From positions 47,299,682 through 47,363,681 of the forward strand of contig NC_088300.1 in assembly GCF_032854445.1 (NCBI RefSeq): 64,000 nucleotides of DNA, written 5' to 3'. The position numbers and the translations under genes were made by a program. This DNA is from Liolophura sinensis. Lineage: Eukaryota > Mollusca > Polyplacophora > Chitonida > Chitonidae. Below the pieces are notes generated by a model. It saw only the letters and a list, made by a program, of their open reading frames with translations, ran no database searches and had not been told where the DNA came from. This document shows, piece by piece, positions 30,470 to 45,200 of the stretch (its first letter is position 1; every line of letters begins with the position of its first letter).

Positions 30470-32950
30470 CATATATGCGTTACATCTCAACTTCAAAAAG
30501 TGATACATTGACTGATATAAGGATAGATGGATTATATATGATAGACAACTAAACTTGATACAGAGTAGATGAATATATAAACGGCGACCGACTTAACGTG
30601 CATGTTTGCGATATAAAAACGAGATTTACATGGGGTTATATATATTCTGCCTTATAGATATTCAGGAAAAATACAATGGTAACGATTGAAAGTTTATGCC
30701 GTGTAGGAATCCTGAAAATCAATGCCCTCTTTTTTCAGGTGTTCGTTGTTTGCAAGTAGGAACTACATTAAGAGATATTATAGACACTGTGGCCATTCAT
30801 TCGTGCTAATATTATGGCTTGACGATCCCCAGTACTGATCTCTCATTGCACGTTCAAATTTATTGGCTCAACTACTGCATTATCCACCCACTCCACCGGT
30901 ACCGGTGCCCCATGACTGTTTCTTGTCAGCCTGTCTCTTAACCTCGTTCATCTCTATCAATCGGTTAGTGGAGAAACTGTATAATAGCTTGTAACTGCTC
31001 GATGATTGATCCGTTACTAATTATACGTTGTCACCATTGTGCAGGGGTGGGAGAAAAATGGTGATGGGGACAATGGTTACTGGGCGCTCGAGACGCAGGT
31101 AAAAATGCCGTTAACTGTTATACTTCAACACCTGGCAGCCTCAAGTACAAGGCATGGTCATTTGTTATTCTCCTTCACTGACTGGGATCTATGTACATAC
31201 TTATATATATGCAATGTGGTCAGAAAGGCTGGATGTTTTTTCGAAGTGTTTATCTAGTGAGCGAGTATTCTATTCAAACCCCAGAACACAAAAATAACCA
31301 AGATTTCGATGACAGCCTCTGAGGTACCTATTCTTACAACAATAAACAACATTTTTGACTTAAGATAACAACCAGGTTTGTGTCCTGAAAATTTGGACGA
31401 TTCTCGAATGATCCTTAATCTGATTTTTGTTGCGTCGTTAAACACAGCTGTTTTCAATTAACCTGCTTGAAAAAGTGTGCAACTATAAGATTCACAGAGC
31501 ATTGTCTTAATTAAGAGGTGGTAGTTTTTTTTTATTTTAGACTTATCTCTCTCAGCATAGAGTGTTAGATATGTCATATTAACTTAATCAATCACTTAAG
31601 TAAAACAAACAATCATTTTATCATTGTCATTTTATAAATAATTTGTTACTTGAACTCTGACTTGACCTCCCTTGAAAATGTTTATACTACTCTTCCAGGA
31701 TGATAAATATCTAGTCACGTGACGAATATATTTATATAGACAGTGGCACTCGTGTTCAGTGTGGACAAATATCCATAATTGTCTCTTTTCAAAGCGCATT
31801 TATGTAAGTAACGTCTATCGATTGCGTGACCAATTAAATACCTCTGAAGTAGTTACATCGCTGATGATGCTGGGAAGTAATTTACCTATTGAACCAATAA
31901 ATCAGGCTCAGCACAATGCTAGTTTGTATTTGTTATTGTAATGTACACAGCAGCCTTATTATTGACTGTAAATGGTCGATTAACTGTTTGCACGATCGAC
32001 AGATTGCTTGTATTGGCGAAAAAGCGAGTTGTAGGAACGGTTTCAGTGCTGTACCAATATAGTTTTATTTATGTGGTAGTTTTATAGTGTTGTCTGTATT
32101 AGCAAAGCACAACAGCTATCAGGCTCTTGAGTTATATAGAAATCCCATATATACGCCGTATGTCTATATCTCTTATAAGGTAAATGCAGTTAATTAGGAT
32201 TAGCACTAATATCATTTCGTGGGTATTTGTCAGCCATGCATCCCTTCTATCTGAATCACCCACAAAGGCACCACAATTTGCAAAGCCTCTCTTTGATTTG
32301 CTACACATTTTCGTTATAGGCGTTTTTTTTTCACCTATAATATATATTCTCTTTACCACAAAAGGCTTACGATTCTTCAACATGTGACACCATTTCAGTC
32401 AAATTTGCCATCTGCTGTCACGAAACTCGGGCAATTGTGACTTAATTTCCAGTAACTGAAATTTACACCTACAGACTGTGAATTCGTTTTCCTCCGGCTA
32501 AACATATAGTTATGACCTTGACAAAACATGGCTGACGTGTTAATTTTATTAACACTAAAATTGAAGGTAAATGTTACACGGTATATTAAAGCGTTGGGGG
32601 AATAGGTTAGTTTGCCCTTCAGAACGTGACCTTCACATGCACAGTACAATATATATAGATATTTGATTCTTTTGTCCATCGCAGAAACCCAGCGACAAGT
32701 CGCACGACAAGGATATGCGTCAAGGCATTATGCAGAGCAGTAAAGATCACATAATTAAAAGCATTCGGAGATATTGGAATTAGTTTAAAGCATGTTCTGT
32801 TTTTTTTATATCATGTCGTGCATGAGATTATTGATCAAAACAAATGCAGAATGATGTTGTGCGCATGATATTTTCATTAAATGTCATGAATAGGGAAACG
32901 TCTTTCGATGCATATCGGTTCAGTTTATATACGATGTTATAATCCGTCAA
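30470..32950. other. Intergenic stretch upstream of the arylsulfatase 3' end
   Basis: No exon, array or known element is recognised. Several AT-rich segments are present. The 3' UTR of the minus-strand arylsulfatase gene probably reaches into the upper part; an AATAAA on the minus strand near 32545 is one possible signal. Confidence 0.4.
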
Positions 32951-32954
32951 TGGG

Positions 32955-33207
32955 TTAAATCAAGCACCACCCAGGACTTCATGCTCCCAGAAAAGCTCTT
33001 GCGATCTCTTTCAGGATCATCTCATGAGGTATCTAACTTTCACTCCGGTTCTTTTATATTCCTCCAAAAATCACGTGACGAACTGATCAGCACCACCCGT
33101 GAATTCATGCCCCAAGATAGTTCTTTGGGTCACTTTGAGGGTCACCTGATGAGGTATCTAGCTTTTACTCCTGTCCTTTTATACAATCACGTGATGAAAT
33201 CAACCAA
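32955..33207 (-). repeat. Two decayed copies of the arylsulfatase terminal-exon tail
   Basis: On the plus strand, CAGCACCA at about 33209 begins the end of the true last exon. Similar blocks begin at about 33089 (CAGCACCACC) and about 32964 (AAGCACCACC). Each continues with TTCTTKGGGTCACTTTGAGG-like sequence, then GAGGTATCTRGCTTTYACTC-like sequence and a CTTTTATA stretch, with a period near 120 bases. The two lower copies are past the stop codon and have diverged. They are tandem duplicates of coding sequence now in the 3' region. Confidence 0.75.
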
Positions 33208-36200
33208 TCAGCACCAACCGGGACTCCAAGCTCCCCCAAAGTTCTTGGGGTCACTTTGAGGATCGTCCGGAGGGTATCTGGCTTTCACACCTGTCTTCTT
33301 ATACTCCTCCAGCCTCGCTATCATTTGCCCAAGAATCGCAGTTTCTGTGGGAGCAAGGTCATAACGCTCCTCAGGGTCATCTGGCAACATATAAAAACAA
33401 CATAACTGGCTAAATGTTATGACATACGTATCTCATCAGCCATCAGGCAGTTTATTTCAAAATGAGAAACAGTTTCAAGTATGAACGTCTGGGGCATGGA
33501 AAGAGATGAAAAGAGTGGCGACTCCTTCGTGTTAGCACTTGGTGGCAAGTGTAGGCGAAACTATATGCACAAGTGAGATATCGAAGTTCAAAATCAGCCA
33601 AAGCGCATACACTGAGATAATCGAAATATTTTAACTAATCAGGGGCCAGTTATTTCTATAACCCGATGACGGTGTTGTTTCCGCTTACGTCACCAGGAGC
33701 CTATCTTGCCTTTTAGCCATTCGTGTCCACGAGTAACGCTACATCGTGTTTCCAGGTTTGGGCACCCCATGGCCACGTAAGAATTTCTAATTAAAAGTTA
33801 ATTTATAAGATGACCAAGAACGTCAGAAAAAATGACTCAAACCATTTAGGCCTGTTTCCACCCATCTTCCTAAATATATTATTTGTTATCTTTTCTTGTA
33901 ATGAACGCTTTGGGCCGTGCTTAATACACAACTAGACTCACAGTAAGTATGGTCATAAACCTGACCTAGACTGGAGTAGCTATAGCTACACAAATGTCAT
34001 AGGATCGATAATGTGAGTGACCAGTTGGTTCAGGTAGCCATGGCTACACAAATGTCATAGGATCGATAATGTGGGTGACCAGCTGGTTCAGGTAGCTATA
34101 GCTACACAAATGTCATAGGATCGATAATGTGGGTGACCAGTTGGCTATAACCCTGCCTCTAATACTGTAGAGCCGATAAAGTTGGTGATCAGTTGGTTCA
34201 GGCAGCTATAGCCCTACCTCTAATATTATAGAGCCCATACTGTGGGTGATCAGTTGGTTCAGGTAGCTATAGCCCTACGTCTAATATTATAGAGCCGATA
34301 CTGTTGGCGATCAGTTGGTTCAGGCAGCTATAGCCCTACCTCTAATATTATAGAGCCCATGCTGTGGGTGATCAGTTGGTTCAGGTAGCTATAGCCCTAC
34401 GTCTAATATTATAGAGCCGATACTGTTGGCGATCAGTTGGTTCAGGCAGCTATAGCCCTGCCTCTAATATTATAGAGCTGTTGGTGATCAGTTGGTTCAT
34501 GTAGATACATAGCCCTACGTCTAATATTATAGACCCGATTCTGTGGGCGATCAGTTCGTTCAGGTAGCTATAGCGCTACCTCTAATATTATAGAGCCGAT
34601 ATTGTAGCTGATCAGTTGGTTCAGGTAGCTATAGCCCTATCTCCAATATTGTAGAGCCGCTACTGTTGGTGATAGTTGGTTCAGACAGTCTCTCGGGTAG
34701 ATATAATCCTACCTCTAATGTTATGGTAACTTTAGCCCTACCTCTAATATTATAGAGCCCATACCGTTGGTGATAAAGTTGGTTCAGGTAACTATAGCCC
34801 TACGTCTAATATTATAGAGCCGATACTGTGGGTGATCAGTTGGTTCAGGTAGCTATAACCGTGCCTCTAATATTATAGAGTCCATACTGTGGCTGATCAG
34901 TTAGTTCACGTAGCTATAGCCCTGCCTCTAATATTATAGAGTCGATACTGTGGCTGATCAGTTAGTTCAGGTAGCTGTGGCTCTACCTAGAGCCGATATT
35001 GTAGCTGATCATTTGTTTCAGGTAGCTATAGCCCTACCTTTAATATTATAGAGTCGATACTGTGGTTGATCAGTTGGTTCAGGTAGCTCCTCGGGTAGGG
35101 GGATGCTCCGTGTGTCCTCTCCCGGAAGGGGATACCAGTCGTTGTATTTGCCAGCTTGTCCTTCTATCAGCTTGTAATCGTCTTGTCTGAAAACCAGATT
35201 TGGTCTGCTTTGTTAATCGGATTTGCATTTGCATTTAACGCCTTCCACCTTTCTTACCCAAGGTACCTTTCCTGCGATAACTTTTTGTGAGCAATCTGGC
35301 AACGAAGGTAGAGATCGATATCAATGAAAACAAAAAGCTTATAGGATTGTGCTCTCAATGGTTTTTTTATTTGTCAACAAAATCTAGAGCACACATCGTT
35401 TTGAATAATATGAACTGGAAAAAAAACAACTGCCAATCGCAATGCAAATTTACCTTGTATTCTCAGTATCTTTGTCATCTGTAACTTCTTCAACGTAAAA
35501 ATTCTCTTATTCACAATAAAGACGATTTAACTTTGCACCTGACTACAATAGGGGAATCCAGTTCGAAGGCTTATCTTGTTGAAGACAAAAACAGTCCCAT
35601 ATGTGACCTGGCAAAAATGCTAGGCAACTTTTGTCGACATTAATTTACCGATCACCTGTCTCTGGAGGCAAAAATGACACCACTTACCTGCAGGAATTTC
35701 TTAACGTCATACACGCTCACAGCCTCGTTTTTTTCCCTTCGTTGTCTGCTCTAAATAGCTTTTTGTGAAACTTCAGAGGCCCATGTTATAGTAAATGTAA
35801 TAAAAATAGTTGCCTAACATTTCTGACAGGTCACATGGCACATTATAACTTTTTCACCTTCAGCGATAAAAGACTTCGAACTCGAAACTCCCCTATTGTG
35901 CTCAGATGATGTTTCGGCAATCATATCATAAAGACTACAGGGCATCCACACAATATTCATCCCTGACTCTGATCCGTTACTGACCTGAGAGCGGCATTTT
36001 TATATATGTCATCGATGTTGTATAGGAACTCTGTCCTCGGTGGAGGTTCACCCTCACTGAGCATGCGCCAAACGCTCATACCGTCAATGCCCGGATCTGA
36101 CAACACAAAGGTCATAGAGGATTGGCTGTTTCATTTATTGAAAATGGTTCACACACTTACAGCCATTTACACCAAACCAAACAATTTGTCGCAGAATTTA

Positions 36201-39200
36201 ACTGTGTCGACCTTTTCACCAAAGATAAAGAGGTGACAATATAGAGAAAGCTATATTCTATGAGCTTTATGTTATTTACCTGGTTTCCCGCCAGCGACTT
36301 CAAGAATTGTTGGAAACCAATCTACGGCATGCATTAACCTGCAACAGACCTTACTTTTATCATACTGTGTAAAAGTAAATTAGAAAGGAGCAGCTTCCAT
36401 TCAACACCCGTCACAACAACATATTCCATGGCCAATGTTGAACCACATACCCTTTGACGACCATGCAAGTGTTGTGTAAATACAGACATATGAAAAGTCT
36501 ACTGCGATCTTAGTCTTCAATTACAGAGTACCGATGAATCAAATATGGCCTTGGAAAGAGTTCCAGATCCTTTTAATTGTAAAAAAAAGGGAAATGTAGG
36601 ACATGTGGAGTGAACATTCCTTCTCGCAAGATCGACACAAGCAAATTTGCTCAATCTTTGGATTCCTGGAGCCCATTGTGTGAAGAAACCTATCTTTATG
36701 ACAAAAGGAATATTTTCAACTTTAACATTGGTAATTATCCTTATACTTGGATAACAATATATCCCGAGAGGTGCTGCACATTGCCTGCGCATGTCTCGCC
36801 TTGCAGGATTTGTTACAGCTTGTGTGATCTGGGGCAATTTTAGTTATTATTGCAAAAACTAGTGTGTCAAGGTAATCCAATCAAAACCTTCACCCTAAAC
36901 TTCTTAAACATTACAAAAGGTACAGTTCTCTTGTAAGTAAATATGGACAAAGTGTTCAGAAGCCTCGGCACTCTGCATCACATCTGTATCTAATTCCGCA
37001 TTATCCCAAACTATATGGTTGTATATGCATTGTGCTGAATACCATGGCCAAATTGGACATACGATCAGCTGCGATCAAAGTGCAACCGAGATACATATTC
37101 TGATTTTAAAACTTTTAAAATGGCGTTGTACACGATTTGGATACTGATTAAATTTCCAGGAGCATTCCTTATACGTATTTCCTGCATATCTTGGTTGTTC
37201 TTTTAGAAATTTAATTAATTTATTTATTTAATTGGTGTTTTACGTCGTACTCAAGAATATTTTACTTATACGACGGCGACCAGCATTATGGTGAGAGGAA
37301 ACCGGACAGAGCCAGGGGGGAAACCCTTGACCACTTTTTTGAAATTTGGTCCTGCGCTTATTGACCTGGAACTTCCATTATATGACTGACGATTGGCAGT
37401 TAAATGTTTGTTTCAACCTGTAGATTTATCCATGAGTCATTAAACAACATGAGCCTAACTTTTCAAGCCTTAAACTGAATCCTCACCCATTGCTGGTGTA
37501 GCCTGTTTTCTTCAGTAGCGTTCTGCTATAAACGAAAGCTGCACCTCTGGTACCCCCTTCCCATAGGGTCGTCTTAGCACCTCTTAGGGGTAAATTGTTA
37601 GCCGCAAACCAGACGGGACCGCCATTCTGTCACAAAGATTCAAGTGACGTGGTAAGTCAAAAATGCAGGACTGCATGATGTAATAATAATGTAAATGATT
37701 TAAACATTCATATTAGTTTGCTGTGTTTAAATGCAGAATGCAGATATAAAATGCTTCCACCATTGGAAATGGTGGGCCACTTTTGCTACATCTTATTGTA
37801 TCCTGTGATTTCGAGATCAATACTCGCCTGGTGACGTGGGGTTCCTATCCGTGTAATGTCGACTCGAATCCAAATTAAATGGACAAAACTGTTCCATAGC
37901 CATGCATTCATGGGTATAATGCAATGTGTAGCACCAGACTGCTCACAAAGAGTCATCGCGAAATAAACAACAGATTACACTAGAGACCCGAATTATACTT
38001 TACTTGGGAAAGGCTCACAATTACGGTCTGCATCGATTATCAGGGCATTCACAGGTGTGACCGCGCGTTCGAATCCAGCTAATGCTGTTTTATCTGAACG
38101 TTTGCTAGGTCTGTTGGTTTACCCAATTTTGGTGCTAAATATTCAATCAGTGTTATCAAATCTATGACTTAACATATCAAGAAAAGTCCATGACACATCT
38201 CAGTTCTGTTGAAATGACTGGTCGGCCATCTTTTGGACTCGTGTTGAAATTATAGGTTACGTCACTCTAGCGTGAGAAAATACGTCAAAGTCATTCAATG
38301 CATAGGTATAGCTCACGTCGGTGGTAAAGATGATTAAAGTGTTATCCATATAGCCATTGTCATCTAAGGCCCGTGTGATGTTTCCTATAGCTTCGTCCAA
38401 CGCTGTTATCATGCCTGTGAAAAGCCACCAGAGCAGGGGAGGTAAAAATGCCACGTTATTGACTAGAATAGACATATTCAGTGATCTCCCTTTTGATCTT
38501 TATTGAATACGTGCATAACAGGATAGAGGCTGTTCAGAGTTAGCTCAAATAGTGCAACGAAAACCGCATTAATACTACATGATGTCTCTTGATAAATACA
38601 AAGTTATAGGGAAACACTGGATGAAAAAAGAAGAACATATAACCCTAGATTAGAAGAAATCTATATGTTGGCATTTTCAGGCCACATAGTAAAAGCAAAT
38701 GTCTCTTTATAATCACCGAGTTAATTTTCCTTTAATAAGCCGCCATACTTACCACACTTTTTGCGTCTTGTGATATTCTTTATATTTGGATACATATCTT
38801 CGAATCTTTTCGGAACCTACAGTGAATAATTCAGGTATTTGGTCGACTGCAAAAATGCTATTCCTATAGTTTAAAGGAGAAGAAAATTTAAATATCAATC
38901 AAATACCATTGAAAGGAGTATGTATTTCTTCGCAGGTGCATCCTATAAAAAATTTTTAATATGTACCTCAAGTTGATAAATTATAAATGAAGTCCAAAAT
39001 CCGCTGTGGGCAACTCCATTTTGCCTAAGAACTAGTGCTGAAGTCTTCTGTGTTAGGGGGAGAATTGCTGTCGGAAACCGCTGAAGTGCAGTTCGTACAT
39101 ATGCGGTAGAGCTCTTCTTCCCAGAAGGTAGAGAACAGTACAGTTTGTTTTCAGCTTGACGATCGGGAAACCGGAATGTTGGACATAGGTTCCGAGTTTA

Positions 39201-42200
39201 AACGAACAAGCCGGCAATTTTAACAACTCTCATTGGCTGAGAGGCAACAGCATAAATTACAGTGTGTTAAATATGGAGGATACGATGGACAGCGATTTAT
39301 GCCAGCTTTGCCCTTTTCAGGCTTTACGTGTATGGCGAGGAAAAATGGCAAAATTATGCAGCAGGCACCACCATATAGAAAAAAATGTGCTCTTTTTAGC
39401 CTATGGTGTCATGTTTTTAAGATTTCTTCTCCTTTAACATGTAGGCTGCGTATTTCACCATCTCACTGACCTTCCAAATACCGGTTTTTTTTACTACTTA
39501 ATTAACAGGAGTTTATTATATCCTAAGAAATATTCCACACAGTTTATACTGATATATTCCAGTTGAACAATACAAGTGTTAAATTTCTATAACCCTGTAA
39601 TTAAAGACAAATCGCATGTGTATTTCTGTGTCATAAGCTACAACAAACAAAAACAAAACGGCATCCGCCAGAAAGCACTCTCCAAACACTTTGTACAACA
39701 ACAAACATTTTACTATATCTGAACTCACCATAATAGGAGCGTGGACTGACTGGAATGGTAAATATACAAATAACGGTTTGGACTTGTCGTGGGTTTGAAG
39801 TATGTCTTCTGTTCTCCGCACAAAAATATACTGGAACAGAACATGTTATCATACATGTACGAAAGCCATATTCCATATAAGAATCCATTTTTTCGTATTT
39901 TCTTTTGTAGTTGGGTTATATAGACATTGGTTAGCCTGGTGATTTACCGAAAACAAGTTTCGAGTAAATAATTTACAAGTTTTGTGAAGGTGGACTCCAT
40001 ATATATAGTAAGACGTATACGAATTGAAACGAAAAGAAAATACCTGTTTCTTTGTGAAAGAAATAATTAGGAAACAGCACACACTATCTACAGGACAAGA
40101 AAATGTAGATTACAAAAACTTTGTAACATTCAGTAAAGGCTTTTGTGGTGTAAGAGGCATTCGTTTCATATTCTATTCCTACTATTGTATAACCCTGTGT
40201 GGCTACCCACGATAATATAGCTGCGTTAATCACAACGGCTGAAGAATGAGAAATTTACAGTGAGTATACATCTAGCAAATGATGAAATACTGATACATTC
40301 ATATGCTTAAAGTATCAGTGTATTTAAAGTTTTTTGGAACTTACCGGTGAGTAGGTTCCATTGTCTGAAAAGTTAGGTTTGGTGTCCATTCGGAAATCCA
40401 ATCCGCTATAATTTTTGTAATCTGAATATTAAAAAGACCAAGAAAAGACAGATCTATATGACAATAAGTCCCATCGCACGTGCATTTCAAAAACGATCAA
40501 GCTGCAGATGAACGCAATCTCCAACAACAACAGCAACAATTAACGCTTACAATATACAAGTATATAACTTATGCATTTACCTAAGTTTGTTACACCACAA
40601 AAACATCGGCACGAAATTCGTCCACGGCGGTCAAAATTGTTTTCATTAGGCTCTATCGACCTCAGTCAAAGTATATATTAGACTAGTGTATATATTATCA
40701 AAAAATGATTAAATCATAATCCCTTTTCTTCATTTTTCCCTTTAGGTTTATTTTTGAATAATTATTGGTTTACCCTTTTTCTGAAAAATACCCGCTAAAT
40801 TTCATCCTTTGTTTAATGAGTGAATCTGAAAACACCAATCACTAAAACTGCAATTAAATTTGAAACCAAACATGATCGCGAAATATGGTCATAAGCCAAT
40901 CTTTCACTCAAACAATCCATCAGTCCACGTTAACAGACCTCTTACGTGAGTGTTGTAATTTTCCATGCTGGTGTAGTAACCCAGGAAGCTGTCAAAGCCG
41001 CGGTAAGTCGGTGTATAGTTCCAGTTACAGAAGCCCAGATGCCACCTGAAAGAAAGTTCAGTTAATTATAAAAATGTGATCTGTTCGAAACCCAAAACAG
41101 ATTTTACAGAATAGTTGGTATATACATATTTCTGTATTACCATTCAAAATGAAAAAATCTAAAATAAGAAATATTTCTATATATAATTTTAACTATATAG
41201 TTAGATAACAATTTAGTAGGTAAAATGATGATAACTGTAAAAGTTATCATAAATTATGATAATGATTAATTTGCAAATAAACTCTAATGTCATCAACAAA
41301 ATGACCGCAAAGTCAAGGTTATTTGGTTTCAGTTGATGCCTGTGGGGAGTGATTAATTTGGTGTTTTACCAAAATGCCCTTATAAATGTAACGTAAATCT
41401 AAATCCACTTATTTCAAATACCTTACTTTAGTGAAGCGATACTAAAACTTTCGCGAGGAGGTGGACAAATATAATTTTTTCGGTGAGAGATGGGCTTAAC
41501 TAGTTTCACCACCGAATCTGTTTTCTGTGAGAGAGAATGTACCCTGTAAGTTACTTAGAAGATGACGCCTGGCTGTGAAGATTATATTTTTCGGAACTGA
41601 TTGCAAATCATGTGAATTAAGTCATAGACTTGGACAAGATAAATCTATATTTTTCTGACAGCATATTTGGTTCAAAGACATATATACAGATAGTGTAAAT
41701 ACTGACACCAAATGATTCAGCCAGAACTCGAAGCTACTTGCCATAGCTCATACACGATGCAGAAACCAACACAGATACACAGAAGAGTTTCAGAAAGGGA
41801 GTGAATGTATAGCTAAATTAAGCATTGTCAGTGTGAAGATTTCCAGAAAGAAGCAATAAAAGAATTCTCTGCGATAGGGCCGAGGTACTCAAATACACAT
41901 GTATGTGAATAAAATGTCACAGCATATATACACAGCCATATAATCGAAGGGAATACTTGAGATGCGTTAATTAAGACGCGATTCGTATGTTTGTTACCAT
42001 CGCAACACCTGAGTTGTAAAAGAATTGGACATCCGCGCAAAAAACATGATGGAAATAAAACCTACGGAACAGAAAACACAAAACACAGACGAAAGAGAAT
42101 AACCTGGGTTTCAGTAAGTGAGGAACGTAAACTCACTTCAGAATATAGACTCACTGTCAACACAAAGTATCGCTTTTCGCCATTCTGAGACGTGTGCAAT

Positions 42201-45200
42201 CGGTCAGAAACTCTCATATCGTTACCATGCCAACAAGCATGGCGAAAGTATCTCATATATCTGAGTAATGACACACAATAAGTTCGTACATCTTTCCATC
42301 AGACAATTCTTCTGAGCCAATGACTATCTCACGGGATTCATCCACAGGTTGCCTGAAGACCTTCTCATGTACAACCGGAGAGGAAACCAGCAATTTTTAA
42401 AAAAAAATTTTATGAAACGCTAAAGCACTTCCCGCTGCTCATTGTAATCTTGAACTGAATCGACACTACAATATATGCACTAAATGTTAAGAGTTAATCT
42501 GTCCGAGTTATTTATATGGATTACAGAATACCCAGACTTATCAGCCCAGAAATATAACTTACTTGCCAACGATATGTGTAGCGTAACCCACATCTTTGAG
42601 TTTCTGGGGTAGCAATGTCACATTCAGTGGTAACCCAGTGGGTTGTGAAGCCAGAATCACATAATGCTGTTAAAATAAAAAGAAGTTAAGAGGTTGTGCA
42701 TTGTGTTGTCGACAAACAGGTCAGTCAGTGGGTTATAATCCTTGTCGCATATATGCAAACAGGATTACTACTCTGCAAAACAGTGGCAACCCAAAGGATT
42801 ATGGAGCCGGATTTACAAAGCGCTGTCAAAAGAATGCTAACCCTGTGGGTTTTGTTTCCAGAGTCACAGTACCGTCAAAACAGAGGGAGGTCAATGAGAT
42901 ATGCAGCCAGAATGACGTCAGTGGGTTGTGAAGCCGGAGTTACATAGCGCTGTCAAACTTGTGGGAAGTCAGTGGGTTGTGAAGCCGGAGTTACATAGCG
43001 CTGTCAAACTTGTGGGAAGTCATTGGATTGTGAAGCTAGAGTAACATAGCGCTGTCAAACCTGTGAGTGGGTTGTGAAGCTGGAATTGCATAGCGCTGTC
43101 ATGCCTGTGGAAAGTCAGTGGGTTGTGAAGCCTGAGTTACGTTGTGCTGTCAAAACAGAGGGAAGTCTGAATGACAAAACGGTGTACAAATGGATGGAAG
43201 ACAGTGGGTTGTGCAACCATAACCGCATAGTACCGTAAAAAGAGGCAAGAAAGTACGTTATGCAGACAAAATGCCTCAATTTGTTAAAAAAAAGCAAGGT
43301 TTTAGTGAAATCTGCGACAAGGATGACAAAACCTTTTAAAAACAGGTGCAGGTCAATGGGTTGTCCAGTCAGAATGACCAAATGCAGTAACAATATGGGC
43401 AAGTCAATGGGTTGTGCAGTCAGAATGACCAAATGCAGTAACAAAGCAGGCAAGTCAATGGGTTGTGCGGTCAGAATGACCAAATGTAGTAACAAAACAG
43501 GCAAGTCAATGGGTTGTGCGGTCAGAATGATCAAATGTAGTAACAAAACAGGCAAGTCAATGGGTTGTGCGGTCAGAATGACCAAATGTAGTAACAAAAT
43601 AGGCAAGTCAATGGGTTGTGCAGTCAGAATGACCAAATGCTTAAACATGTGCAAGTCTATGACACACATGCCTCAAGTACAGAGACAACCTATTCGATTG
43701 TATAAAAGCCAAAACATAATACTCGAAAAACAAGCATTGTTAGTACAGCCTCCAAAACACAAGGCTGCGCATAAAACAAAGGTCACACAGTCACATCGTA
43801 CTGATCAGTACCTGGCCTATTCGCTCCTGCTGGGTGCCAAGCTAGGCAGTATCAGGATTTTGAAGGCGTGTAGAGTTTGACTCAATTTGACTGCTTACCA
43901 GACAAACGCCTTTAAATGTAGTTTTAAACTATGGAAGAGTGAGTGAGTGCTTGAGGTGTAACGTCGTACTGACAATTTTTCAGTCATATGACGACGAAGG
44001 AATCCTTAGAGTACATGTAATGTGCTCCCTTCTTGCAGGACGGATTTCCACCGCTCTTTTATCTAGTGCTGCTTCACTGGGACGCCTTACCGAAAGCAAG
44101 TAAGCCGTTCCGCCCGAACAATTTTGCTGATACGGGCCAACCAGTCGTTGCACTATCCCGTTCATGCTAAAAGCCAAGCGAGGAAGTTACAACTTCCTCT
44201 TTTAAGGTCTCAGGTGTGACTCAACCCCAGAAATGACCCTGGATCTACCGCCCTCGAACACAACATTTTCGTCGGTCTGTCGAAATTGAATTTGCATAGC
44301 AAAATAAAAAAATAAAAATCTTGGAGTCGTGTTGCGCACCTATCAGTTTGAAAGCAGAAATGCAGACAACCATCCCGATCTAACTTTCAATGTAGTATTC
44401 TAGCTTTTTTACATCCATTAAAAATACAGTTGAAGAGAGAAATCGCAATGTTTCGATGTAAAATTATATGTTTATGTTGTGCTTCTTTTCATGATTGAAA
44501 TGGAAAAAAAGGTCGACAAGGGGCAAGACATAACATTTAATTTGAAAAAACGTCGTCTTTGGGTATAACAGTTTTGTGTTTGACCGAGACTTAGTGTTTT
44601 GTTTGTGTTTTTACAAGTTTAGTTCCAGACTCGCTCACGATGTAAGCAATTGCGATACAGATAGTAATCTGCTACTTTTTCAACCACTTAAACACTTTTT
44701 AACTGGAATTTATGAATTGTTATGAAAATGACGCTAGAAACGATTTATTTGTGTCACTTAACATTTATTTATTTGATAGGTGTTTTACGCCGTACTCAAG
44801 AATATTTCACTTATACGAAGGCGGCCAGTATTATGTTGGGAGGAAACCGGGCAGAGCCCGGTGGAAATCCACGACCATCCGCAGGTTTGTCACTAACACG
44901 TAAGCTTTATAAAACTGTGCAGATTATATCCCTACATCCATAGTTCTCTCAGAATGTGTCAGAATATTGGTTACTGAGGCGGGTGAAAATCTTGAAGGAC
45001 TAGGGTACGTGTATGTTACAATGTAGGCTGATACTTGTCAGTTAATACCATGTATTTATCTATCCTTCATGGAACAAAACAATGAATGAGTTTTAAGGCT
45101 TATGTTACCTGTAAACCTGTGTGGTAAGGATAGTATCCACTCATGAAGGAATTCCTGGATCTGAAGAAATGAAATGAGCATAAGTTGTTCGAGATGATCA

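Noticed and set aside
43115..43880. Repeat proteins on both strands (17-residue units)
   Set aside because: By-products of the 51-bp array derived from the exon 4 splice junction; no independent coding evidence.
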